DNA of 64,000 nucleotides, taken from Pandoraea communis (lineage in GTDB: Bacteria; Pseudomonadota; Gammaproteobacteria; Burkholderiales; Burkholderiaceae). A program made the translations under genes and the position numbers. The stretch lies in assembly GCF_902459745.1 (NCBI RefSeq), contig NZ_CABPSJ010000001.1, positions 558,001 through 622,000 on the forward strand, written 5' to 3'. Shown here piece by piece: positions 54,392 to 64,000 of the stretch; the stretch's first letter is position 1, and each line of letters starts with the position of its first letter. A model generated the notes under the pieces. That model was not told where the DNA came from, searched no databases, and saw only the letters and a list, made by a program, of their open reading frames with translations.

Positions 54392-55552
54392 GTGTTATCG
54401 CGCGCCCCTCGCCCCTCTCGATCACCTCGCCAAACAACGCCTAACGTGCCCCCGGCTTCCGACGATTCCAGCAACGCCGTCTCGACGCCCTCCGGCCCGA
54501 CGCCGCCGGGCTCGCGCGGTGGCTGGATCGTCTGGGCAAGCGTGCTCGCAGCAGTGTTCGTCGCGCACGTGCTTATCGCGTTGTGGGTGGCCGGTCATCG
54601 GACTGCGCTCGACGACACGCCGATTCCCGAAATTCCGATCACGCTGATCCCCCTCAAACCCGTCGCGCCGCCCGCGCCCCCGGCACCGCCGGCGCGCAAG
54701 CCGAAGCCGGTGGTGAAGCCGAGTCGGCCGAAACCCGCTCCGCCCGACACGCTTGCCGCCCCAACAATGACCGACACACCAGGGCCGCAGTCAGCCTCGG
54801 AGACGGTTGCGGGCGAGGGGAATACGCCAGGCGCCCCGGCCAGCAATGCGCAAGCCGAATCGCCGGCAGGGCCGCCGCTGACGGCGGCAGCCGCCAACGG
54901 CGATAAGTTTGACCCGCCGCCGTCCGTCACGCTGACGTACGACGCGCTGATGAATGGCGTGCGCAACCAGACGGGTGAATTGCATTGGGTGAACGAGAAC
55001 GGACACTACCTCCTGCGAGTGGCCGTGCCGATCATCTTCTTCGGCACTTTTGAGTTCGTCAGCGAAGGCGGCTTCGACGTGAACGGCATCGCGCCATCCC
55101 GCTATGTGGAAAAACGCGGTCGCCGCACCGAGTACACCACCGACTTTCATCGGGACGGCGCACCCACGCTGAGCTTCACACGCTCGGGCCAGTCGCTCCC
55201 GCTGGCGCCAGGGGCGCAAGACCGCTTCAGCGTGATGATGCAACTGGCGGGCTATGCGAGAGGCAATCCGGAACGCTATACCCAGGTGGGAGTGACGCAC
55301 GAGTTCACGGTGGCCGACACGGACAGCAGCGAGATCTGGCCGGTGCAATACGTCGGCAGCGAGATCTTGAGCACGCCGCAGGGCTACCTCGAAACCCGCC
55401 ATTTCACCCGTTTGCCGCGCAAATCGGGCGACGAACGACGTGTCGATATCTGGCTCGCACCCTCGCTGGACTGGCTGCCCGTGCGCGTGAAACAGACTGA
55501 ACCCTCCGGCAATGAATTCGAGCTGATCTTCACGCAGAAGGCGGCCCGCTAA
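54392..55552 (+). CDS. DUF3108 protein with N-terminal membrane anchor
   Basis: This 386-residue protein has one membrane segment (WIVWASVLAAVFVAHVLIAL), a Pro/Ala/Lys-rich linker resembling TonB or FtsN linkers, and a DUF3108 domain (SVTLTYDALMNGVRNQTGE, abridged, to the C-terminus). The start shown is GTG; a second GTG at 54446 is also possible and no ribosome-binding site decides between them. The function is unknown; DUF3108 proteins are envelope-associated. Confidence 0.75.
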   Translation: MLSRAPRPSRSPRQTTPNVPPASDDSSNAVSTPSGPTPPGSRGGWIVWASVLAAVFVAHVLIALWVAGHRTALDDTPIPEIPITLIPLKPVAPPAPPAPPARKPKPVVKPSRPKPAPPDTLAAPTMTDTPGPQSASETVAGEGNTPGAPASNAQAESPAGPPLTAAAANGDKFDPPPSVTLTYDALMNGVRNQTGELHWVNENGHYLLRVAVPIIFFGTFEFVSEGGFDVNGIAPSRYVEKRGRRTEYTTDFHRDGAPTLSFTRSGQSLPLAPGAQDRFSVMMQLAGYARGNPERYTQVGVTHEFTVADTDSSEIWPVQYVGSEILSTPQGYLETRHFTRLPRKSGDERRVDIWLAPSLDWLPVRVKQTEPSGNEFELIFTQKAAR

Positions 55553-55763
55553 GCCCGCCCAGGACGAGACTCCGGCAACGTGGCTCAAATCGTTAGAAAT
55601 TCGAGTGATTCAGGCATCATGCGGCCCTGCGGAAAAGTGTTGCCTCACTACTACGAAACGCTCTGCACAAGTTGGATGTTCCTGACATAATCAGAAACAT
55701 CCCACTGCATCGACGCCACATCGTTAGCAGACGCATCGACGAGATCAGGGAGGGCCGCTCACC

Positions 55764-56558
55764 ATGAAAGTCAGTGCTAACGGTGCATCGATTCATTACG
55801 CGGTGGACGGCCACGGCCCGTGGCTGACGCTGGCGCACCCGTTGGGTGCGGATCTTACGGTCTGGGACGATCTGGTGCCCGACCTCGCAGCCCATTTCCG
55901 GGTGCTCCGTTACGACAGTCGCGGCCATGGCGGCAGCGATGTACCGCGTGGCCCATACACCATCAAGCAACTGGCGGCTGACGCGACTGCGCTGCTCAGT
56001 TCGCTGGAAATCCCGAGAACGCATTTCGTCGGCATTTCAATGGGGGGCGCTGTCGCTCAGCAAGTGGCGCTCGACGCCCCCGAGCGCATCGCCAGCCTTG
56101 CGCTGATCGACACCACCGCCGGCTACGACGACGCCGATGCGAAGGTATTTCTCGAACGCGCCGCCAAGGCCCGCGAGCGGGGAATGAAGGCACTTGCCGA
56201 CGGCACGCTGGAACGCTGGCTCGGTGAACGCTTCCGCAAGCGCCATCCCGGGCAGGCCGAGCGCATTCGGGCGCTCGTGGCCCGCGCACACCCGGAGGGC
56301 TTCGCCGCCTCATGCGAAGCGCTGGCGGCGTTCGATGTGCGAACACGATTGGCAGAGATCGAAGTGCCGACGCTCGTGCTCGTCGGGGAAAACGACCTGT
56401 CGACCCCGCCAGCCGTGGCTCGGCGCCTGGCCGACGGCATTGCGGATGCCCAGTTGGAAATCGTGCCGGACGCAGCGCATCTGTCGATCGTCGAGCAGAA
56501 ACAGTTCGTAACCAACGCCCTTGCAACATTTCTACAGGGAGCCGCCTCTAACGTCTGA
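55764..56558 (+). CDS. alpha/beta hydrolase (3-oxoadipate enol-lactonase-like)
   Basis: This 264-residue hydrolase has the nucleophile Ser in VGISMGGAVAQ, the acid in VGENDLSTP, and the His in DAAHLSIVEQ. The overall pattern resembles PcaD, 3-oxoadipate enol-lactonase, with TRFDVRTRLAEIEVPTLVLVG-like features (abridged). No other pca genes lie nearby, so the substrate is uncertain. Confidence 0.87.
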   Translation: MKVSANGASIHYAVDGHGPWLTLAHPLGADLTVWDDLVPDLAAHFRVLRYDSRGHGGSDVPRGPYTIKQLAADATALLSSLEIPRTHFVGISMGGAVAQQVALDAPERIASLALIDTTAGYDDADAKVFLERAAKARERGMKALADGTLERWLGERFRKRHPGQAERIRALVARAHPEGFAASCEALAAFDVRTRLAEIEVPTLVLVGENDLSTPPAVARRLADGIADAQLEIVPDAAHLSIVEQKQFVTNALATFLQGAASNV

Positions 56559-56732
56559 CACCTGCAATCTGCGGGACCTGAAACGGGACCTTTGACAAGG
56601 AGGGCAAAAAACCATTGAATTCGTCAGCCGGTGTGCCGATAAGCGAATCATGGGGCACTGCCTCTTGAAATCGCGCCGCGTCGCCCCTATGTGGGTTATC
56701 AAGGACCATGCAGGAACACCAGGAGAGTTGCC

Positions 56733-56990
56733 ATGCTCATGATTTACAACAGCCCGAACTACTGTGTCGTTGAGTTTTCCGCCGATAACGGCAATCACGC
56801 GCTGTCTGCCGGTGGCTATGAAATCGTGGACAAAACCGCTGGCCGTGAGATTTTCCTCGACGGCACGCTTGCCCGGCAATTCCGTGAAGAAGTACAGAAG
56901 CTGATCGCTTCCGAACCGTCCGAGGACGAAGTCGATGAATTCCTCGGTCAGTTCGATACCTTCATGACGAACCCGGTCGTGCTCCATTGA
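56733..56990 (+). CDS. DUF3567 protein
   Basis: This 85-residue protein matches DUF3567, found mainly in Betaproteobacteria: MLMIYNSPNYCVVEF, GGYEIVDK and the acidic C-terminal SEDEVDEFLGQFD. The start follows AGGAGAG. No function is known. It ends shortly before a bidirectional terminator. Confidence 0.88.
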   Translation: MLMIYNSPNYCVVEFSADNGNHALSAGGYEIVDKTAGREIFLDGTLARQFREEVQKLIASEPSEDEVDEFLGQFDTFMTNPVVLH

Positions 56991-57020
56991 TGCAAACACC
57001 GTACGCGGTGCCGCCACACG

Positions 57021-57048
57021 AAAAACCCTCGCACAGCGAGGGTTTTTT
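57021..57048. terminator. bidirectional terminator
   Basis: The symmetric stem AAAAACCCTCGC/GCGAGGGTTTTT with an ACA loop has A and T runs on either side. It serves the DUF3567 gene (plus) and, after read-through of the next hairpin, the rhodanese gene (minus). Confidence 0.88.
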
Positions 57049-57051
57049 CAT

Positions 57052-57088
57052 GGGGCGGGCGCCTGACGCAACGTCAGGCGCCCGCCCC
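57052..57088. terminator. very stable 17-bp hairpin
   Basis: GGGGCGGGCGCCTGACG and its exact complement flank a CAA loop, immediately next to the bidirectional terminator. It lies 29 nt after the rhodanese stop codon on the minus strand. No T-run follows, so it acts as a barrier or as part of a double terminator. Confidence 0.7.
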
Positions 57089-57116
57089 CCTCAGATCCGC
57101 GTACCATCCGCCGCCC

Positions 57117-57509
57117 TCAGCACTGCTCCCACGGTAACCCTTCGAAACGCCAGCCGTTGACCGCATTGCGGTGGTGCGTCGCGTCCAGATCGCCCTCGAA
57201 GCCATGCTGCACGCCGTAGACATTGAGGAAACCCGCCGCCTCGAGCGCTTCACCCGCCGCCGTACTGCGGTTGCCGCTGCGGCAGATCAGCAGCACGGGG
57301 CGGTCGCCCCCCGCACCCGCGAGCTTGCGCACGCTCGGTACGAAGTGGGGATTGATTTCCCAGTCCGGGCCGTCGTTCCAGGCCACATGGATCGCCCCGG
57401 CCGGGTGCCCCACGAACAGGTATTCCATCTCGCTTCGGCAGTCGACAAACAGCGCGTTGGCGTTGGTTTGCAGAAACTTGTGGGCCGCGCCCGGAAGTAG
57501 AAATTCCAT
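57117..57509 (-). CDS. rhodanese-domain protein
   Basis: This 130-residue single-domain rhodanese has the active-site loop [11 protein letters not shown] with the catalytic Cys, plus [21 protein letters not shown] (abridged) and a C-terminal segment [12 protein letters not shown]. It may carry sulfur or act on thiols. Start by homology; a 28-codon longer frame upstream lacks support. It converges with the DUF3567 gene and is divergent from metH. Confidence 0.88.
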   Translation of the reverse strand: MEFLLPGAAHKFLQTNANALFVDCRSEMEYLFVGHPAGAIHVAWNDGPDWEINPHFVPSVRKLAGAGGDRPVLLICRSGNRSTAAGEALEAAGFLNVYGVQHGFEGDLDATHHRNAVNGWRFEGLPWEQC

Positions 57510-57670
57510 ATCGTTGGCAAAAGAGGTTGAAAACGGTGTGCCGGGGGCGTCGTGCCCAAGCACGACCGTCCCTGTGCCGACACCGCCCGGCAACGCAGCG
57601 GTACGCGGGCGGCGGGCGCGAAAGCCATTACAATTATAGGTTTCCCGGCTACTCCAAGGCGACGTCCGTC

Positions 57671-58786
57671 ATGACCACCGCAACCCCATCCGCCGCCAAC
57701 GCCCATACGGGGACCGCACCGGCGGCTGCCCAGGCCCCTGCGCAGACCCGCTACACGCGCGGTCAGGCGCTGCCTGCGCTGCTTGAATCGCGCATCCTGA
57801 TTCTGGACGGCGCCATGGGGACGATGATCCAGCGGTACAAGCTGGACGAAGCGCAGTATCGGGGCACGCGCTTCGCGGACTTCGCACACGACGTCAAGGG
57901 CAACAACGAGTTGCTCTCGCTCACGCGCCCCGACGTCATCAGCGAGATCCACCGCAAATACCTCGCGGCCGGCGCCGATATCATTGAGACGAATACGTTC
58001 GGGGCGACGACGATCGCGCAGGGCGACTACCACATGGAAGCCCTGGCCGACGAGATGAACCGCGAGTCGGCGCGTCTGGCGCGCGAGGCCTGCGAAGCGT
58101 TCAGCACGCCCGAGAAGCCGCGCTTCGCCGCCGGCGCCATCGGCCCGACGCCCAAGACCGCGAGCATCAGCCCCGACGTGAACGACCCGGGCGCACGCAA
58201 CGTCGACTTCGATCAACTGCGCGACGCTTACTACGCGCAGGCCAAGTCGCTGCTCGAAGGCGGGGTCGACCTGTTCCTCGTCGAGACGATCTTCGACACG
58301 CTCAACGCCAAGGCCGCGCTCTTCGCCATCGACGAGCTGTTCGAAGACACGGGCGAAGTGCTGCCGATCATGATTTCGGGCACCGTCACCGACGCCTCCG
58401 GACGCATTCTGTCCGGCCAGACGGTCGAGGCCTTCTGGAATTCGCTGCGTCACGCACGCCCGCTCACGTTCGGTCTGAACTGCGCACTTGGCGCGACGCT
58501 CATGCGTCCGTATATCGCCGAACTGGCCAAGCTGTGTAACACGTACGTATCGGTTTACCCGAACGCCGGCCTGCCCAACCCGATGAGCGATACCGGCTTC
58601 GACGAGACCCCGGACGTGACCTCGGGCCTGCTCAGAGAATTCGCCCAGGCCGGACTCGTGAATCTGGCAGGCGGCTGCTGTGGCACCACCCCGGAGCACA
58701 TTGCCGAGATCGCGAAGGCGCTGGCCGACGTGAAGCCGCGCCGGTGGCCGTCACAGTACCGCAGTGCCGGCGGCGACGCTGCCTAA
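57671..58786 (+). CDS. metH: methionine synthase part 1, homocysteine-binding domain
   Basis: This 371-residue protein is the homocysteine S-methyltransferase domain of cobalamin-dependent methionine synthase. The barrel start is [16 protein letters not shown], and the zinc-binding cysteines are in LNCALGAT and [10 protein letters not shown]. It ends where the E. coli MetH linker to the pterin domain would begin; the next gene carries the rest, 111 nt downstream. All zinc ligands are present, so this looks like a genuine split and not a broken gene. In Burkholderia relatives metH is also commonly split. Confidence 0.92.
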   Translation: MTTATPSAANAHTGTAPAAAQAPAQTRYTRGQALPALLESRILILDGAMGTMIQRYKLDEAQYRGTRFADFAHDVKGNNELLSLTRPDVISEIHRKYLAAGADIIETNTFGATTIAQGDYHMEALADEMNRESARLAREACEAFSTPEKPRFAAGAIGPTPKTASISPDVNDPGARNVDFDQLRDAYYAQAKSLLEGGVDLFLVETIFDTLNAKAALFAIDELFEDTGEVLPIMISGTVTDASGRILSGQTVEAFWNSLRHARPLTFGLNCALGATLMRPYIAELAKLCNTYVSVYPNAGLPNPMSDTGFDETPDVTSGLLREFAQAGLVNLAGGCCGTTPEHIAEIAKALADVKPRRWPSQYRSAGGDAA

Positions 58787-58897
58787 ACCCTGCCGTCCGC
58801 CCGAAGCCAACACCATCGATTGCAGAAGCCCGGCGCACCGCCATCGCCCCCGCGCGATCGCCATGACTGGCGCGCCAACCACTGAACGGATTGCCCC

Positions 58898-61648
<2,751 letters not shown>

Positions 61649-61665
61649 GAACATCCTGTAAATGC

Positions 61666-61701
61666 GATCCGGCGCGCGGTGAAGCTACCGCGCGCCGGAT
61701 C
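61666..61701 (+). terminator. 15-bp hairpin after metH
   Basis: GATCCGGCGCGCGGT and its exact complement surround a 6-nt loop, 18 nt after the metH stop codon. There is no T-run, so it may terminate poorly and instead stabilise the message. Confidence 0.6.
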
Positions 61702-61908
61702 GGGATGCCATAATCGCGGCGGCGCACCGGCGCGGCATTCGCAGCCATTCGACCGGCAGCCGGGCAGACCCGCCGTCCGTCTTCCCTGGTGTCACGTGTC
61801 TGTCGCAACCGAAGCGTAATGTCCCGCCCGTTCGGGCTGATCCAGACGATCGGATCCCCGGCCTCCGGCCCCCTGCCATATGCCGGCTGGCTCACTTCGA
61901 GACGTTTC

Positions 61909-62628
61909 ATGCACGCACTGCAAAGCATCCAGAATTTCCAACTTCTCCCGCTGCTCAACACGGCAGTCGCGCTATTCGTCGCGTTCGTGCTCGGCACGAT
62001 CATCGGCGTGGAGCGGCAAGTCCGCCAACGCACGGCCGGCCTGCGAACCAACGTCCTCGTGGCCGTGGGCTCGGCCGCATTCGTCGATTTATCGATGCGG
62101 CTCATGCCCGGCGACACCCGCGTGATTGCCTATGTGGTCTCGGGTGTCGGCTTCCTCGGCGCGGGTGCGATCATGAAGGACGGTGCCTCGGTGCGCGGCC
62201 TGAATACCGCTGCCACGTTGTGGGGCTCGGCCGCTGTAGGCGCCGCCGCCGGGGCGGGCCTGATCGTCGAAGCCTGCGTAGTGGCCGCGTTCGTGCTGGC
62301 CGCCAACACGCTGTTGCGTCCTGTCGTGAACAGCATCAACCGTACCCCGATCAACGAGGCAACGTCCGAAGCGACTTACGCGCTGTCCGTCATCTGCGCA
62401 CGCACAACGCAGCGCGAAGTGCTCGACAAGGTGGAGGCCTGGCTCGAAGCGTCGAACTATCCGGTGCGGGCGCTGGACATCCATCCGTTCGGCGAAACGG
62501 AAGTCGAGATCGAGGCGCTGCTGCTGCCCACGGCAGTCAAGGCAGGCGAACTCGACGCACTCACCGATCATCTCGAAACGCTGCCCGGCGTCAATCAGGT
62601 GTTCTGGTCAAGCCGTTCGGATGACTAA
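61909..62628 (+). CDS. MgtC/SapB-family membrane protein
   Basis: This 239-residue protein has four or five N-terminal membrane segments typical of MgtC/SapB (ALFVAFVLGTIIGVERQVRQ in part, GVGFLGAGAIMKDGASVRGL in part) and a C-terminal cytoplasmic domain. MgtC proteins help survival at low magnesium and in host cells; some regulate ATP synthase. The start MHALQSIQNF was chosen because the family begins there. It probably has its own promoter after metH. Confidence 0.87.
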   Translation: MHALQSIQNFQLLPLLNTAVALFVAFVLGTIIGVERQVRQRTAGLRTNVLVAVGSAAFVDLSMRLMPGDTRVIAYVVSGVGFLGAGAIMKDGASVRGLNTAATLWGSAAVGAAAGAGLIVEACVVAAFVLAANTLLRPVVNSINRTPINEATSEATYALSVICARTTQREVLDKVEAWLEASNYPVRALDIHPFGETEVEIEALLLPTAVKAGELDALTDHLETLPGVNQVFWSSRSDD

Positions 62629-62772
62629 TCAAAAAAGTCAAATTACAATCGATTACAAAGCCTTACAGCACCGCACGCTGTGTCTTCTTAGACTGGAATC
62701 TCACTCACGCAAGTGATGCCTGCACCAAAGACGTTCCTTCGATGTGCAGCGCAAAGTAAAGGAGTCCATCTG

Positions 62773-63105
62773 ATGAAGAAGCTGATTATTTCGGTTGCTG
62801 CCCTGACCCTCGCCGGTGCCTCGGCACTGAGTTTTGCGCAAGGTTCCGCCGGCGGCGGTGCGGCAAGCCCCGGCGGCAGTACGGCGACAGAGCCGTCGAC
62901 CCCGATGCCAATGCCGATGCCGGGCCAGGCTTCGCCGAACGCGCGTCAGACCCCGGCGCCGGGCGCACAAACCATGATGCCCTCGGACCCGCATCCCGGC
63001 TCGCATGCGCAGAAGCCGCGTCACACCAAGAAGGCGCCAGCCAAAGGCAGCGCAGGTAACGACGCCGCCAATGCTGCGGATAACGCACCGGGCAAGGCGG
63101 AGTAA
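62773..63105 (+). CDS. small secreted protein of unknown function
   Basis: This 110-residue protein has a signal peptide (MKKLIISVAALTLAGASAL onward, cut near SFA-Q) and a mature part rich in Gly, Pro, Met, Ala and Lys, with a TPMPMPMPGQ repeat. There is no recognisable domain, so it is probably an unstructured secreted or periplasmic protein. The start follows AAAGGAG. Nearby genes give no clue to a role. Confidence 0.7.
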   Translation: MKKLIISVAALTLAGASALSFAQGSAGGGAASPGGSTATEPSTPMPMPMPGQASPNARQTPAPGAQTMMPSDPHPGSHAQKPRHTKKAPAKGSAGNDAANAADNAPGKAE

Positions 63106-63253
63106 CGTCAGCCAGCGGTCACACGTCAGGGAATCGGCGCCGCCACGGTTCGCGGCCTTTCACGGCATGCAGGATCTTCACGTCCGGTAAAGCGCGTTAA
63201 GGCCGACACCCTCCTCGCCTGGAGGTGGCCCGTTTCCATATGCCACAGGACAC

Positions 63254-63291
63254 AAAAAAAGCAGGTCCGCGATTTGCGGCCTGCTTTTTTT
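63254..63291. terminator. bidirectional terminator
   Basis: The stem GCAGG-CCGC/GCGG-CCTGC (one bulged T) has seven A residues before and seven T residues after it. It serves both the small secreted protein gene and the convergent DUF1840 gene. Confidence 0.88.
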
Positions 63292-63337
63292 CATTCCACG
63301 CGCTCAGTTCCCTTATCGGACGAGCGGTGTCGAGTGT

Positions 63338-63664
63338 TCAACGATTACCGACTTCCCACATCACGGCCACGTTTTCCTTGCGGGACTCACGCAGCATATC
63401 GAGCAGCGGGTAGGCACGTTGCGCCAGACGCAGGCGATCGGCCTCATCGCGCTCTTCGGATTTCTTGCCCTCGCTTTCCTTCTTCGCGGCAGCACTGTCT
63501 TCCGCGATGGCAGCCTCCAGCTTGGCGATGGCCTCGCCCATTTCGTCTTCGCCGATCGCACCGCGCTCCCCAAGCTTCTTGCCCACCAGCCCGAGCAGAA
63601 ACTGCGCGAGATTCTCCAGCATGGTGATCGTGGGCGAGGCGTGCGATTTGAACGTTACCAGCAT
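63338..63664 (-). CDS. DUF1840 protein
   Basis: This 108-residue protein matches DUF1840 (MLVTFKSHASPTITMLENLA, abridged; AQRAYPLLDMLRESRKENVAVMW in part). It is widespread in Betaproteobacteria, next to argS, with no known function. The start follows GGGAGACGG. The middle is a helical, Lys/Glu-rich segment. Confidence 0.87.
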   Translation of the reverse strand: MLVTFKSHASPTITMLENLAQFLLGLVGKKLGERGAIGEDEMGEAIAKLEAAIAEDSAAAKKESEGKKSEERDEADRLRLAQRAYPLLDMLRESRKENVAVMWEVGNR

Positions 63665-63829
63665 GATCCGTCTCCCTATTCGAGTTATCACCACCGCCGC
63701 CCCGAGCTTGTCACGCAACGGAGGGGGAACCGGCGGGTACCGTGACTTCATCATACACCTGTTAAAATCCGTTGCTGACGATTCAACTGCCTGTCCGGAC
63801 GTGTCCGGACGCACCCGAAACACCCGCCA

Positions 63830-64000
63830 ATGCTACCCGCCCAAAAGAATGCTCTCGTCGCGCTGATCGGCGATGTCGTCGCCGGTTTGATACCCGCAGA
63901 CGGTACCGCGCCCGTCATCTTGCTCGAACGCCCGAAAGTCGCCGCGCACGGCGACCTGGCCTGTAACGTGGCGATGCAACTCGCCAAGCCGCTGCGCGCC
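63830..64000 (+). CDS. argS: arginyl-tRNA synthetase, N-terminal fragment (window edge)
   Basis: The last 57 codons of the window read [16 protein letters not shown] and later [17 protein letters not shown], with the conserved HGD...N segment at the start of ArgS. The gene runs off the window edge. It attaches arginine to its tRNA. It is divergent from DUF1840, a neighbourhood known in Burkholderia. Confidence 0.9.
   Translation, partial: MLPAQKNALVALIGDVVAGLIPADGTAPVILLERPKVAAHGDLACNVAMQLAKPLRA

Overview
The window looks like a core chromosomal segment of a high-GC betaproteobacterium of the family Burkholderiaceae; the genus Pandoraea fits the gene order best, but that is inference from memory and not a database match. 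I see no tRNA, rRNA, CRISPR array, prophage or insertion sequence. Nearly all of the window is coding, in short operons, and several gene neighbourhoods typical of Burkholderia and Ralstonia are recognisable.

Layout. 0.1-8.3 kb, minus strand: regulatory PTS genes (HPr, EIIA-Man), glutathione synthesis (gshB, gshA) interrupted by a LuxR-type regulator and an apparently orphan structured transcript, then a nitrogen operon (TorF-like porin, glnK, amtB) with an excellent sigma-54 promoter and an upstream NtrC palindrome. 8.6-12.7 kb, mostly plus: ubiK, comM, a small lipoprotein (minus) and two thioredoxin-fold genes. 12.8-17.5 kb, minus: the C4-dicarboxylate system dctA-dctB-dctD. 17.6-22.3 kb, minus: an ABC importer, an IclR regulator and an N-formylglutamate amidohydrolase-like enzyme, probably one substrate-uptake and hydrolysis module. 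22.7-29.7 kb: lipA and lipB, then a LysR/DUF2917/EamA cassette, then ybeD, dat and dacA.

29.9-34 kb, minus: a hydrolase, a 2Fe-2S protein, an MFS exporter and a VanZ protein. 34.1-37.9 kb, minus: an MCE-type lipid transport operon (permease, ATPase, MlaD-like protein, lipoprotein). 38.1-41.1 kb, plus: birA-coaX-SPOR. 41.2-43.7 kb, minus: a class 3 asparaginase, the heptose adenylyltransferase and a diiron ferritin-like protein. 44.4-51.8 kb: small secreted and NTF2-like proteins, LysE, AraC, patatin, PhaM, a crotonase and a branched-chain amino acid type binding protein. 52.2-54.2 kb: a FAH-family enzyme divergent from an IclR regulator. 54.4-64 kb: a DUF3108 protein, a hydrolase, DUF3567, a rhodanese, methionine synthase split into two genes, an MgtC-like protein, a small secreted protein, DUF1840 and the start of argS.

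The most unusual non-coding signals are (1) a chain of hairpins ending in a strong plus-strand terminator between the LuxR gene and gshA (3458-3646), with no plus-strand gene to terminate, and (2) an intergenic patch at 52020-52175 with C12, T8 and C9 homopolymers and a perfect 20-bp inverted repeat. The nitrogen promoter architecture at 8329-8633 and the palindromes around the IclR/ABC module give testable regulatory hypotheses.
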